Positions 16,509 to 25,122 are shown, counted from the stretch's first letter. The stretch is 64,000 nt of DNA from Streptosporangium sp. NBC_01756 (GCF_035917975.1 NZ_CP109130.1:8680001-8744000), one strand, 5' to 3'. Made by a program: numbers and translations. Notes: generated from the letters alone by a model not told the origin.

Positions 16509-16577
16509 TCTTGCCGGGATGTTTCCTGGTGGATTTCAGGTGACACGTTTTTTGCCGGTGTCCCTGGTTGTGGGGGG

Positions 16578-17126
16578 TCATTGGGGTGGGTTGAGGAGGA
16601 GCAGGGTGTAGGCGGCTATGGAGCAGCTGTCGGTGATGGTGCCGTTGGTGATCATTTGTTCTAGTTGGGTGCGGGGGAACCAGTTCTGGCGCATGTCTTG
16701 TTCGGTGTGTTCGCGGTGGGGGGTGCCGGGGGTGAGGCCGGTGGCGAGGAAGACGTCGAAGCGCTGGGTGGTGATGCCGTGGGCGTTGTCGAGGTGGCCG
16801 AGGTGGGTGAGGTGGGTGGCGGTGAGGCCGGTTTCCTCGGCGAGTTCGGTGTGGGCGGTGGCTTGGGGTGAGGGGCTGTCGGGGACGCCGCCTTGGGGGA
16901 AGCTCCAGGTGCGTCGGCCGATGGGGTAGCGGTATTCCTCGACGAGGTGGAAGCCGTTGTTCTCCATGGGGATGACGAGGGCGAAGTCGGTTTTGTCGAG
17001 GAAGCTGTAGGTGCCGTGGGTGCCGTCGGGGCGTTGGATGCGGTCTTCTTTCAGGGTGAGCCAGGTGTTGGTGTAGATGGTGGTGGAGTCGAGGGTGCGG
17101 ATCGTTGGCTCGTGGGGTTCGGTCAT
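16578..17126 (-). CDS. Nudix hydrolase with an imperfect Nudix box
   Basis: The 182-residue protein resembles ADP-ribose-type Nudix hydrolases: EEYRYPIGRRTWSFPQGGVP followed by ATAHTELAEETGL. In the Nudix box (GX5EX7REUXEEXGU) the ELAEETG core is intact. The first Glu is absent, and the Arg of REU is Thr here, so metal binding or catalysis may be changed. The start has no ribosome site; a TAAACT -10-like box ends 8 nt upstream. It is divergent from the ABC exporter operon, 189 nt away, and convergent with nothing. Substrate unknown. Confidence 0.85.
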   Translation of the reverse strand: MTEPHEPTIRTLDSTTIYTNTWLTLKEDRIQRPDGTHGTYSFLDKTDFALVIPMENNGFHLVEEYRYPIGRRTWSFPQGGVPDSPSPQATAHTELAEETGLTATHLTHLGHLDNAHGITTQRFDVFLATGLTPGTPHREHTEQDMRQNWFPRTQLEQMITNGTITDSCSIAAYTLLLLNPPQ

Positions 17127-17276
17127 GGCGCGGGAGTTTAGTGGTGGGCGGTCGTGGGCGGCCGGTGGTCGGTGTGGTCGGGTCGGGGTTTCCGGTGGTG
17201 GTGCGGCGGGACCGGTCGGGGTGATATGTCCGGTTCGGGGTGGTCGGATGGAGGGTGGCCAGGCGGAAATAATCCT

Positions 17277-17306
17277 TTGCGGAACTGTCGTAGTCCTCTG
17301 TTACGG
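17277..17306 (+). promoter_or_regulatory. Possible promoter of the ABC exporter, leaderless
   Basis: TTGCGG (17277-17282) and TTACGG (17301-17306) are 18 nt apart and the GTG start is at 17315, 8 nt after the -10, with no good ribosome site. Both boxes are weak matches, so this is tentative. Confidence 0.35.
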
Positions 17307-17314
17307 TCCAGGGC

Positions 17315-18235
17315 GTGTCTGAACAACCTCTCATCTACGCGCGTGGGCTGATCAAACGTTTCGGTGACTTCACCGCGGTCGACGGGATCGATCTGGAGGT
17401 GGCGCCGGGCGAGGCGTTCGGGTTCCTGGGGCCCAATGGGGCGGGTAAGTCTTCGACGATGCGCATGATCAGTTGTGTGTCGATGCCGACCTCTGGTGAG
17501 CTGCGTATTCTGGGTATGGACCCGCAGCGGGAAGGGTCGCGGATCCGTGCGCGGCTGGGAGTGTGCCCGCAGTTGGACAATCTGGATCCGGATCTGAGCG
17601 TCCGGGAGAATTTGACGACTTATGCCCGTTATTTCGGGTTGTCGAAGGTGGAGGCGCAGCGGCGGGCCACGGAGTTGCTGGATTTCGCGCAGTTGCGGGA
17701 GAAGGCCGACAGTCAGGTGGAGCCGCTGTCGGGTGGGATGAAGCGGCGGCTGACGATCGCGCGGGCGATGGTGAACGAGCCGGATTTGGTGTTGCTGGAC
17801 GAGCCGACGACGGGATTGGATCCGCAGGCGCGGCATCTGCTGTGGGAGCGGTTGTTCCGGCTCAAGCAGCGGGGCGCGACGTTGGTGTTGACGACCCATT
17901 ACATGGACGAGGCCGAGCAGTTGTGTGATCGGCTGGTGGTGATGGACGGCGGGCGGATCGTGGCGGAGGGGTCGCCGCGGTCGCTGATCACGACGTACTC
18001 CACTCCTGAGGTGGTGGAGCTGCGTTTTCCCGATGAGGCGGATTATGCGGGCAAGCTTGAGGGGATCGGGCGGGTCGATCCGTTGCCGGACCGGATTCTG
18101 CTGTATGCCGACGACGGTGACGCGGCGGTGACGGAGGTGCACCGGCGGGGGCTTGTTCCGTCCAGTGTGCTGGTGCGCCGTTCGTCGTTGGAGGATGTGT
18201 TCCTGCAGCTGACCGGCCGGACGTTGGTGGATTGA
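17315..18235 (+). CDS. ABC-2 exporter ATP-binding protein (DrrA/NodI-like)
   Basis: The 306-residue protein has Walker A GPNGAGKSS (residues about 39-47), Q-loop region, signature LSGGMKRR, Walker [14 protein letters not shown] and the switch His in LTTHYMDEAEQ, followed by a C-terminal domain of about 80 residues typical of DrrA-like exporters. It powers the two permeases encoded directly downstream (stop and next ATG 1 nt apart, then 4 nt). Likely substrates are hydrophobic drugs, lipids or antibiotics; family members give self-resistance, but no producer cluster is adjacent. Translation probably starts at GTG 17315 on a leaderless mRNA. Confidence 0.93.
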   Translation: MSEQPLIYARGLIKRFGDFTAVDGIDLEVAPGEAFGFLGPNGAGKSSTMRMISCVSMPTSGELRILGMDPQREGSRIRARLGVCPQLDNLDPDLSVRENLTTYARYFGLSKVEAQRRATELLDFAQLREKADSQVEPLSGGMKRRLTIARAMVNEPDLVLLDEPTTGLDPQARHLLWERLFRLKQRGATLVLTTHYMDEAEQLCDRLVVMDGGRIVAEGSPRSLITTYSTPEVVELRFPDEADYAGKLEGIGRVDPLPDRILLYADDGDAAVTEVHRRGLVPSSVLVRRSSLEDVFLQLTGRTLVD

Positions 18236-18236
18236 G

Positions 18237-18995
18237 ATGGCTCATCCGACGGTGGCGGTGCTGGAGCGGCACCTTGTTCTGTATCGGCGGTTGTGGCGGG
18301 CGTCGGTGTTCTCCTCGTTCGTCTTGCCGGTGCTGTTCCTGCTCAGCATCGGGGTCGGGGTCGGTGGCTATGTCGGCGAGGTCGGCGGGGTGGACTACCT
18401 GGCGTGGATCGTGCCGGGGGTGATGGCCTCGACGGCCTTTCAGACGGCGATCGGCGAGTCGACGTATTCGGTGCTGGGGGATTTCAAGTGGGTGCGGTCG
18501 TATCACGCGATGCGTGCCACTCCTGTCGGGATCGGCGACATGGTCGTCGGCCGGTTGTTGTATGTGTTGTTCCGGGTGGAGATCGCGGCGATCGTGTTCC
18601 TGGGGATCACGGGGTTGTTCGGCGCGTTGCACTCGGTCTGGGCGGTGCTGACACCGGTGGTCGCGGCGTTGGTGACGTTGTCGGCCGCGGCGCCGGTGAT
18701 GGCGTTCGCGGCGACCATCGAGCACGACAGTTACTTCGCGCTGCTGTTCAGGTTCGTGATGATCCCCTCGACGCTGTTCGCCGGTGTGTTCTTCCCGGTG
18801 GCGCAACTGCCCGATCTGGTGCGTCCGCTGGCGTACGTCTCGCCGTTGTGGCACGGGGTGGAGTTGAGCCGGGCCGCGACGCTGGGGGTGGCTCCCCCGT
18901 GGCCGGTGTGGACGCATGGGGGGTATCTGCTGGTGTGTTCGGCGGCCGGGTTGTGGTGGGCGTACGCCGCCTTCGGTAAGCGACTTCAGGACTAG
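18237..18995 (+). CDS. ABC-2 type permease (first of pair)
   Basis: The 252-residue membrane protein has six hydrophobic segments and the ABC-2 family pattern (LFLLSIGVGVGGYV, LAWIVPGVMASTAFQ, YVSPLWHGVELSR near the end, as in NodJ/DrrB). The ATG follows the ATPase stop by one base. With the next gene it would form a heterodimeric channel. The late PLWHGVELSR segment is shared with the second permease (PLYHAVELVR), showing they are related. Confidence 0.9.
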   Translation: MAHPTVAVLERHLVLYRRLWRASVFSSFVLPVLFLLSIGVGVGGYVGEVGGVDYLAWIVPGVMASTAFQTAIGESTYSVLGDFKWVRSYHAMRATPVGIGDMVVGRLLYVLFRVEIAAIVFLGITGLFGALHSVWAVLTPVVAALVTLSAAAPVMAFAATIEHDSYFALLFRFVMIPSTLFAGVFFPVAQLPDLVRPLAYVSPLWHGVELSRAATLGVAPPWPVWTHGGYLLVCSAAGLWWAYAAFGKRLQD

Positions 18996-18999
18996 GGGC

Positions 19000-19803
19000 A
19001 TGGTTTCTGCGATGCTGGCGGCCCGGTTTTCTCCCTCCCGGGTGGGCGCGGTGGTCAACCGTAATGTGGGGGCGTTGCGTTCGGGTCCGTCGTACTGGCT
19101 GGTGCTGGTGTCGGGTTTCTTCGAGCCGGTGCTGTATCTGCTGTCGATCGGTGTGGGTGTGGGGGCGCTGGTCGGTGACCTGGCGTTGCCGGGTGGCCGG
19201 GTGGTGGACTACGCGGTGTTCGTGGCTCCGGCGATGCTGGCGGTGTCGGCGATGTCGGGGGCGCTGTCGGAGACGACGTTCAACTTCTTTTTCAAGATGA
19301 AGTACGCCAAGACGTTCGACGCGATCCTGGCGACGCCGGTCCGGCCGTTTGAGATCGCGCTGGGTGAGCTGGCCTGGGCGATGGTGCGTAGTTGCGTCTA
19401 CACCGGCGCGTTCCTGGTGGTGATGGTGGCGCTGGGCCTGACGAGCGTGGGGTGGGCGTTGGCGGCGTTCCCCGCGACGTTGCTGGTGGGGTTGGCGTTC
19501 GGCGGGGTCGGAATGGCGGTCAGCACGCTGATGCGGGGGTGGCAGGATTTCGATCTGCTGACCACGGGGCAGTTCGCGTTGTTCCTGTTTTCGGGGACGT
19601 TCTCACCGGTGCAGGACTATCCGCTGGTGGTGGAGATCCTGGTGGGGTTGACTCCGCTGTATCACGCGGTGGAGTTGGTGCGGGGGCTGGCGCTGGGTGA
19701 GCTGGGCTGGGGCCTGCTGGGGAACGCGGCGTATCTGCTGGTGATGACGGTCGCGGGGCTGGCGTTCTCCGCGCGGCGCATCCAGCGGACACTGTGCCAG
19801 TGA
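19000..19803 (+). CDS. ABC-2 type permease (second of pair)
   Basis: The 267-residue membrane protein has six predicted helices, with FFEPVLYLLSIGVGVGALV near the start and LTPLYHAVELVRGLALG near the end, the NodJ-like ABC-2 signature. It begins 4 nt after the first permease; an in-frame ATG at 19012 is an alternative start since AGGGG lies upstream. It completes a three-gene exporter operon. A gap of 129 nt to the convergent DUF952 gene follows. Confidence 0.9.
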   Translation: MVSAMLAARFSPSRVGAVVNRNVGALRSGPSYWLVLVSGFFEPVLYLLSIGVGVGALVGDLALPGGRVVDYAVFVAPAMLAVSAMSGALSETTFNFFFKMKYAKTFDAILATPVRPFEIALGELAWAMVRSCVYTGAFLVVMVALGLTSVGWALAAFPATLLVGLAFGGVGMAVSTLMRGWQDFDLLTTGQFALFLFSGTFSPVQDYPLVVEILVGLTPLYHAVELVRGLALGELGWGLLGNAAYLLVMTVAGLAFSARRIQRTLCQ

Positions 19804-19932
19804 GGGTCTGGGGTGTGATGGGCTCCCGCTCCCCCAACTCCTCCTGCCAACTCCCCCGACCCCCCGGTGCCCTCGCGGGTCCCTCGTGGCGGGCACCGGG
19901 CAACGGCCCGGTCCCGGGCATGCGCGCGGGGT

Positions 19933-20250
19933 TCAGGCGGGGGTGTAGGGGTCTGCGGAGATGACTGCGGCGAGTGGGAGCGGTCCGTAGATGTGCGGGA
20001 AGAGCTCGGCTGAGTCGGCGCCGGTTTCCAGGCGGACGTCCAGGCCGGTGGGGTCGATGGTCAGCAGGACGAGCGGGTCGGTGACGTCGAGGTAGAAGCG
20101 CTGGACGACGCCGTTGAGCTGTCCGTGGTCGGTGCAGGCATGGATGAAGCCCTCCTGTTCGAGAGTGCGGCCGAGGGTGGACAGGCGATACTCCCCCGCT
20201 GTGCGGGCGGCGTCCCAGTCGGTGGCCAGTGCCAGGTGCAGGATGGTCAT
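19933..20250 (-). CDS. DUF952 domain protein
   Basis: The 105-residue protein has the DUF952 layout: ILHLALATDWDAARTAGEYRLSTL, then EGFIHACTDHGQLNGVVQRFY and LLTIDPTGL, ending FPHIYGPLPLAAV. The fold is known from structures in the family but the reaction is not. An AAAGGAG site precedes the ATG. It is downstream of a GNAT gene on the same strand (72 nt gap), possibly co-transcribed. Confidence 0.9.
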   Translation of the reverse strand: MTILHLALATDWDAARTAGEYRLSTLGRTLEQEGFIHACTDHGQLNGVVQRFYLDVTDPLVLLTIDPTGLDVRLETGADSAELFPHIYGPLPLAAVISADPYTPA

Positions 20251-20321
20251 CGCATCTCCTTTAGTTAGGAGCCGCCCCGGGGCGGCGTCGGTGTACCAGC
20301 GGTGGGGTCAGGCGGCAGGGG

Positions 20322-20882
20322 TCAGTGGCGGGTGCGCCATTCCCGCTGCAGGATGGCGTAGATCACCTCGTCGGTCCATTCGCCTTTGACCATCTCGTTT
20401 TCCACCAGGTGGGCTTCGCGGCGCATTCCCAGGCGTTCCAGCAGCCGGGCTGAGGCGTGGTTGCGGCCGTCCAGGCGGCCGGTGACGCGGTGCAGGTCGA
20501 GGCCGTCGAAGGCCAGTTCCAGTAGGGCTTCGGCTGCTTCGGTGGCGTAGCCCTGGCCTCCGTGGCCGGGGTGGAATACGTAACCGATCTCGCCGCTGCG
20601 GTGCAGGGCGTTGTGCCAGAACAGCGTGCTGTCACCGATCAGTTCGCCGGTGGCCGCCAGTTCCACCGCTATGGCCAGTGCCTGGCCTTCCTCTTCCAGC
20701 GCCGTCTGGGTGGTCTTCTTTTCGAGGGCCTGTCTGACCTGTTCGGTGTCGCGGGGTTCCAAGTACAGGTAGCGGGCCACTTCGGGCAGCGAATGGATGG
20801 CGTGCAGGCCGGTGAGATCGTCAAAGGTGAAGGGGCGCAGGATGAGCCGCTGGGTGCGGATCGGGTAGGAAGGTTTCAGCAT
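20322..20882 (-). CDS. GNAT acetyltransferase (RimJ/RimL type)
   Basis: The 186-residue protein fits RimJ/RimL-type N-acetyltransferases: RTQRLILRPFTFDDL at the start, EIGYVFHPGHGGQGYATEA for acetyl-CoA pyrophosphate binding (about residues 98-116) and NHASARLLERLGM near the C terminus. It would acetylate a protein N terminus, amino acid or drug. No ribosome site is seen; TAGCCT ends 6 nt before the ATG (20889-20894), indicating a leaderless transcript. Confidence 0.9.
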   Translation of the reverse strand: MLKPSYPIRTQRLILRPFTFDDLTGLHAIHSLPEVARYLYLEPRDTEQVRQALEKKTTQTALEEEGQALAIAVELAATGELIGDSTLFWHNALHRSGEIGYVFHPGHGGQGYATEAAEALLELAFDGLDLHRVTGRLDGRNHASARLLERLGMRREAHLVENEMVKGEWTDEVIYAILQREWRTRH

Positions 20883-20988
20883 GCGGACAGGCTAGGAGGA
20901 TGCGCGGGGCGGGACCACCCGTTTTCGCGGTGCTCCCCCACCGCGGCCGCCACCGGTCGTGGACGGGCAGGGCGCTGGCGGCCCGGTG

Positions 20989-21021
20989 GCGATTCAGCGG
21001 CGATTCAGCGGCGATTCAGTG
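20989..21021 (+). repeat. Three tandem 11-bp repeats at the end of the SMR gene
   Basis: GCGATTCAGCG occurs at 20989-20999 and 21000-21010, and as GCGATTCAGTG at 21011-21021. The third copy contains the stop codon of the minus-strand SMR gene (21016-21018), so the repeat arose by slippage at its 3' end. Confidence 0.8.
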
Positions 21022-21342
21022 GGTGCCACCGGCCAGGTTGAGCACCAGCACGCCGCCGATGATGAGCGCGATTCCGGCGACCTTGGCCAGGGTGAGGGTC
21101 TCGCCGAGGAACAGCACTCCGATCGCGGCGATCACGGCGGTGCCGGCGCCGGCCCATACGGCGTAGGCGGTGCCCACTTCCAGGTGCAGTTTCAGGGCCT
21201 GGGCGAGCAGGAGGAACGCGGCGGCGTAGCCGGCTACGACGCCCAGCGCCCAGCCTTTGTGCGCGAAGCCGTCGCTCAGTTTCAGTGCGGTGGTCGCCAG
21301 TACCTCGGCGATGATCGCGCCTGCCAAGATCAGCCACGCCAT
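21016..21342 (-). CDS. SMR-family multidrug transporter (EmrE/QacE-like)
   Basis: The 108-residue protein has four membrane helices and the essential membrane Glu of the first helix (GAIIAEVLATTALK, Glu13). The segment TAYAVWAGAGTAV in the third helix is also family-typical. Small multidrug resistance proteins work as antiparallel dimers exchanging protons for lipophilic cations or guanidinium. GGGGGAG precedes the ATG. It stands alone. Confidence 0.93.
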   Translation of the reverse strand: MAWLILAGAIIAEVLATTALKLSDGFAHKGWALGVVAGYAAAFLLLAQALKLHLEVGTAYAVWAGAGTAVIAAIGVLFLGETLTLAKVAGIALIIGGVLVLNLAGGTH

Positions 21343-21428
21343 GACACTCCCCCGGAAACTCGATCAAAGGTGACTAATGTAGCGGGTGAGGTGCTCCAGT
21401 AGCCGGGGGTGGCTGCCCGGCACGGGTG

Positions 21429-21735
21429 TCAGAGCGGGGGCATCGGGGCGAGGCGGAGATCGGCGAGCGCGGCGGCGCCGCGGGCGGCGTGGTCGCCGCC
21501 GGCGAGCACCATGGTCCGCGCCGACTGGTAGCGGCAGCCGGCGGCGCCGAACGTGTCCGTGGTGGCGAGCACTCGCTTTTGGTCTTTGTCGAGCAGTGCT
21601 TCGGCCCGCTCCACGATGGCGCTGGCTACCGGGTGGCCGGCCGTGATGGTCCGGGCGTCGGCCAGGCGGCCGCGAGCGTTGGGGCTTCCGGCGAGCGCGG
21701 TGGCCTCGGCGCGGAGTGCTATGTACCAGTGCTGG
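21429..21735 (-). pseudogene. C-terminal fragment of an unrecognised helical protein
   Basis: The frame reads ALRAEATALAGSPNARGRL, then TITAGHPVASAIVERAEALL, DKDQKRVLATTDTFGAAGCRYQSAR and AGGDHAARGAAALADL, a helical-repeat pattern that could be the end of a large LuxR- or ATPase-type regulator. No start with a ribosome site fits, and the N-terminal side abuts a glyoxalase fragment on the other strand near 21720. I therefore read it as a 5'-truncated relic; the exact family is uncertain. Confidence 0.45.
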
Positions 21736-21857
21736 CCGAGGTGACCGCTGCCGGTGCCGTCGTGAAGGAGGCGGCGCACGACGTCGGTGGCGGCCGCCTG
21801 GTGGCCACCGTCACCGACCCCGACGGCAACGTCCTCGGGCTGCTTCAGGACCGATGA
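21715..21857 (+). pseudogene. C-terminal fragment of a glyoxalase/VOC protein
   Basis: About 47 residues remain, ending AHDVGGGRLVATVTDPDGNVLGLLQD and a stop, the classic last strands of a vicinal-oxygen-chelate (glyoxalase/bleomycin-resistance) domain. Nothing upstream in this frame belongs to the family, so the first two thirds were lost at a junction near 21715-21735. Confidence 0.65.
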
Positions 21858-22040
21858 GGGCCGGCTCCTCGTTCCCGCGGGCAACGTGGTCCGCGGGAAC
21901 GAGCGGCGCTGACCCGTCGGTGATCATCGAACACCGCTCCCCCGGCTGGATCCATGCCGGTGACGAACCTACGCCTGCCGCATCCGCGGCGTGATGGCCA
22001 CCAACCGGACGACAGGCCTGTTTTCGCGAAGGAGACTGCT

Positions 22041-22585
22041 ATGACCTCCATCCACTCTGTCACCCTCGAAGTCCCCGATCCCGCGGTCGCAGGCGACTTC
22101 TACACCACCGCTTTCGGGGTGGGAGCTCATGGACGACACTGAAGCCGGCCACGAAGGGGTTCTGGGGTTACGGCGGTGTCCTACGTGACCCATACGGCAC
22201 GATTTGGAAGATCGCGACGTCGGCGAAGAAGAACACCGGGCCGGATACCCGGCAATCGCGAAATCGTGCTCCTTTTGGGAGTCGCTGACGTCGCCGCGAC
22301 CAACGGTTCTACGTCGAGCGTGGCCTGTCGGTGGCCAAGAGTTTCGGCCGCAAGTATGTCGAGTTCGCCGCCTCACCCGTCAGGCTGGCGCTTTATGGGC
22401 GCCGTACCGCTGCCAAGGACGCCGGCGTCTCCCCGGGCGGCACCGGATCACACCGGATCGTCATCGGCAGCGATGCCGGAACCTTCACCGACCCGGACGG
22501 GTTCGAGTGGGAGGCGGCCTCGGTCTCACGTGAGCAGCACGGCCGCCTCGTCGCGCATGCCGGTGACGCCGAAGTCATCCGGTGA
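22041..22585 (+). pseudogene. Two-domain glyoxalase/VOC protein with deletion and frameshifts
   Basis: The gene starts well (AAGGAGA, ATG at 22041, MTSIHSVTLEVPDPAVAGDFYT) but breaks after about 30 residues. About 60 residues later in the expected protein the homology resumes in another frame (KPATKGFWGYGGVLRDPYGTIW, near 22140-22210). It then continues across a further frameshift (LLGVADVAAT, about 22265-22300) into VAKSFGRKYVEFAASPVRL and FTDPDGFEWEAAS to 22585. In intact homologues these pieces form one protein of about 220 residues. The relic has one internal deletion and at least two frameshifts and cannot give a functional protein. Confidence 0.8.
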
Positions 22586-22728
22586 CTCACAGCGGCCGGG
22601 CGGCGATCGCGATTGCTGCCCGGCTCTCGCGGGCGTGATGCCACGCACCGGTGGCACCGACCTGAGCACAGGGCCACAAGGTTCCTTTTCACGATCGCCA
22701 GAACACGATGGTCAAGGAGGAATCTGCC

Positions 22729-22782
22729 ATGAGCAACACCGAAAGCAGCACGTACGAGGGATTCACGGCCGCTGCCGGGTAA
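22729..22782 (+). pseudogene. 17-codon remnant with strong ribosome site
   Basis: AAGGAGGA and an ATG introduce MSNTESSTYEGFTAAAG and a stop. The first part resembles the N terminus of a small actinobacterial family (EGFT followed by a charged helix); the rest is gone. It marks a deletion endpoint between the glyoxalase debris and the radical SAM gene. Confidence 0.4.
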
Positions 22783-22877
22783 GGCGCCGAACCGGCATGT
22801 TCAGTGCGGGCAGACGACAGCCGGGCGTTGCGGGTTCTACTTGCGATCGGTGTCGAAAGCGTGTTCCACTGATCGGC

Positions 22878-23840
22878 ATGCGATGGGACGCGCCTTCCCT
22901 GCTTTCCGGGCCGCCGCGGGTCCGCCCGCGGGTCGAACGGGCCGCGGTGGTCCGCGTGCATGGGGCTCTGACCTGTTATGAGGTGCAGGCCCGTGGGGCG
23001 CTGGAGCGTACCGCCCAGGGGTGGAACGTGAGCCCTTACCGGGGTTGTGCCCAGGCCTGCCGCTATTGCGCGGTACGGCGTGCGCACCGTTATCTGGGGT
23101 TGGACGCCGGTGCCGACTTCGATTCGCGGATCGTGGTGCGCACCAACATCGTGGGGCGGCTGCGTGCCGATCTGGTGGCCAGGTGGGACGGTGAGCCGGT
23201 GAGCGTGGGTATGGCCGGCGACTGTTATCAGGGGGTCGAGGAGGTCTACCGGTTGATGCCCGGGGTGGTGTCGGCTCTGCGTGAGGCGGGGGCGCCGTTC
23301 ACCGTGCATACCAAGAGCACGTTGATTCTGCGTGATGCCGAGGTGCTGGCTGCCGCACCGGGGGCGGGGGTGGTGGTTTCGATCGCTTTCGTCGACGACC
23401 GGGTCCGGCGTGCCGTGGAGCCGGGCGCGCCGAGTGCGCAAAAGCGTTTAGAGCTGGTGGCCGAGCTCAACGAGCGCGGTGTGCCGTGCGGGGTGGCGAT
23501 GGCGCCGATCCTGCCGTTGCTGACCGACTCCCCCGATCAGCTCGCCGCCACGGTGCGCCGTGTCGCCGACGCCGGTGCGGTGAGTCTCACCCCGCGGGTG
23601 TTGCGTCTGCCGCCGGGGGCGCGGGAGTGGTATCTGGACTGGTTGGGTGAGCACCATCCGGCGTTGGTGGCCCGCTACGGCGAGCTGTACGGCGGGGGGG
23701 TCGACGCCGAGTCCGGTTATGTGCGTGCTGTCACGGGCCAGGTGCTGCAGTTGGCCGCCCGTTATGGTCTGAGCCTCACCCGTCTGGAGCAGCCGCTGCC
23801 GTTGGCGTTGCCCGCCCACCGGCAGTTGACGCTGTTGTGA
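22878..23840 (+). CDS. Radical SAM protein, Rv2578c-like
   Basis: The 320-residue protein carries the radical-SAM cluster motif CAQACRYC (CX3CX2C, residues about 57-64), preceded by NVSPYRGC and followed by GRLRADLVARW and a partial TIM barrel (FTVHTKSTLILRDAEVL, VVVSIAFVDDRVRRAVEPGAPS). This matches the Rv2578c family, whose reaction is unknown and which resembles SplB in layout. The ATG at 22878 is chosen from where homology begins; there is no strong ribosome site. The stop codon lies inside a perfect bidirectional terminator shared with the convergent L,D-transpeptidase gene. Confidence 0.88.
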   Translation: MRWDAPSLLSGPPRVRPRVERAAVVRVHGALTCYEVQARGALERTAQGWNVSPYRGCAQACRYCAVRRAHRYLGLDAGADFDSRIVVRTNIVGRLRADLVARWDGEPVSVGMAGDCYQGVEEVYRLMPGVVSALREAGAPFTVHTKSTLILRDAEVLAAAPGAGVVVSIAFVDDRVRRAVEPGAPSAQKRLELVAELNERGVPCGVAMAPILPLLTDSPDQLAATVRRVADAGAVSLTPRVLRLPPGAREWYLDWLGEHHPALVARYGELYGGGVDAESGYVRAVTGQVLQLAARYGLSLTRLEQPLPLALPAHRQLTLL

Positions 23841-23864
23841 CGGGACCGGTGCCGGTCCCGTCAC
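23837..23864. terminator. Bidirectional terminator hairpin
   Basis: Perfect inverted repeat GTGACGGGACCGG / CCGGTCCCGTCAC with a 2-nt centre (effective loop GGTGCC) between the convergent radical SAM and L,D-transpeptidase genes. It overlaps the stop codon of the former. There is no T tract, as is usual in high-GC actinomycetes. Confidence 0.8.
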
Positions 23865-23913
23865 GGGTCGCCGCCGGTGGGGCGGTGGGTGGTTTTCCGG
23901 CCGGTCAGGCCGG

Positions 23914-25098
23914 TCAGGCCAGGGCGCTGCCCTTCTTCCACTGTTTGAACGACATCTGCCAGAAGCCCCAGCCGTTGTTCCACTCCATCTCCCGGTTGGT
24001 GCCGGTGATGGTGATGACGTCGCCGCGCTGGACCTGGTCGTAGAACCATTTGGCCTGGTCGGGGCGGGAGTTGATGCAGCCGTGGCTGACGTTCTGGCGG
24101 CCTTGGGCCCATACGTTGTTGAGGGCGTGGACGTACTCGCCGCTGTTGGAGAAGCGCACCGCGTGGTTGATCATCAGGTCGTAGTAGCCCGGGTCGCCCT
24201 TCTTGCGGCCCGGGGAGATCATCCGTTCGGGGTTGGCCTTGCCCATGGCCAGGTGCACGCCGCTGGTGGTGGTGTACTCGCGGGTGCTGGCGTTGCCGGC
24301 GCTGATCAGCATGGTTTTCACGGTCTTGCCGTCCCGCTTGACGATCATCTTGTGCTTGCGGGTGTCGACGGTGGCGATCTGGGCGGCGCCGATCTGGATG
24401 CGCTTGGTGAAGTCTTTGACCCCGTAGGTGTCCTTGGCGCTCTGCACGCCGCTGAGGTGGGCGGTGAAGGTCACCTTCTGGTGGGGTTGCCAGTATTTGG
24501 CGGTCCGGTAGATCGCGGTCGTGTCGTTGATCCACCGCCACGCGCCCTCGGAGGGTTTTTCCGAGGTCACCTCCAGGGCCTGTTCCACGGCGGCTTTCTG
24601 GGTGACCGGCTGGTTGAAGGTGACGATGATCGGCGCCCCCACGCCGACCTTCTCCCCTTTCAGGGCCGGGGTGACGTCGGCCACTTCGAGCTCGATCTCT
24701 GGCTTGAGCGTCGTGAACGAGCTGCTGGCGGTCGTGCCGCCGACCGCTCGTGCTGAGACGGTGTACTCGCTGGAAGGCTTCAACGGGGTTTTCGACACCC
24801 ATTTGGTGCGTTTCGTGTCGAAGGTGCCGGTCAGTGGCTTGCCGCCGCTCTCCACGGTGACCTGTTCCAGTGCGCCGCCCGCCGCGGTGACGACGACCTT
24901 CTTGTTGGGGCGCACGGGTGCGCCGCCCTCGGTGGGGCTGATCTTTATCACCGGTGCGGCCGGGGTGGTCGGGGCGCCGGCGCTGCCGCCCTGGGCGGGG
25001 CCCGTCGCAGCCGATCCGCCGGAACAGGAGGTGGCCAGTATGGCGGCTGCGGCCACCGCCAGCCCCGCCAATGGTGTCCTCTTGCCCTGGCGCTTCAT
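23914..25098 (-). CDS. L,D-transpeptidase lipoprotein (LdtMt2-like)
   Basis: The 394-residue exported lipoprotein has a signal peptide with lipobox ATSC (GLAVAAAAILATSCSG). Two Ig-like domains follow (about residues 50-270), and then the YkuD catalytic domain with VSHGCINSRPDQAKWFYDQVQRGD; the nucleophilic Cys is near residue 340. A tail WNNGWGFWQMSFKQW follows, as in mycobacterial Ldt enzymes. It forms 3-3 cross-links between meso-diaminopimelate residues in peptidoglycan outside the membrane. I chose the ATG at 25098, where the signal peptide looks normal; GTG at 25122 with the same frame is possible. Confidence 0.92.
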   Translation of the reverse strand: MKRQGKRTPLAGLAVAAAAILATSCSGGSAATGPAQGGSAGAPTTPAAPVIKISPTEGGAPVRPNKKVVVTAAGGALEQVTVESGGKPLTGTFDTKRTKWVSKTPLKPSSEYTVSARAVGGTTASSSFTTLKPEIELEVADVTPALKGEKVGVGAPIIVTFNQPVTQKAAVEQALEVTSEKPSEGAWRWINDTTAIYRTAKYWQPHQKVTFTAHLSGVQSAKDTYGVKDFTKRIQIGAAQIATVDTRKHKMIVKRDGKTVKTMLISAGNASTREYTTTSGVHLAMGKANPERMISPGRKKGDPGYYDLMINHAVRFSNSGEYVHALNNVWAQGRQNVSHGCINSRPDQAKWFYDQVQRGDVITITGTNREMEWNNGWGFWQMSFKQWKKGSALA

Positions 25099-25122
25099 CT
25101 CTAGCACAGTCCTCTCCCCCAC

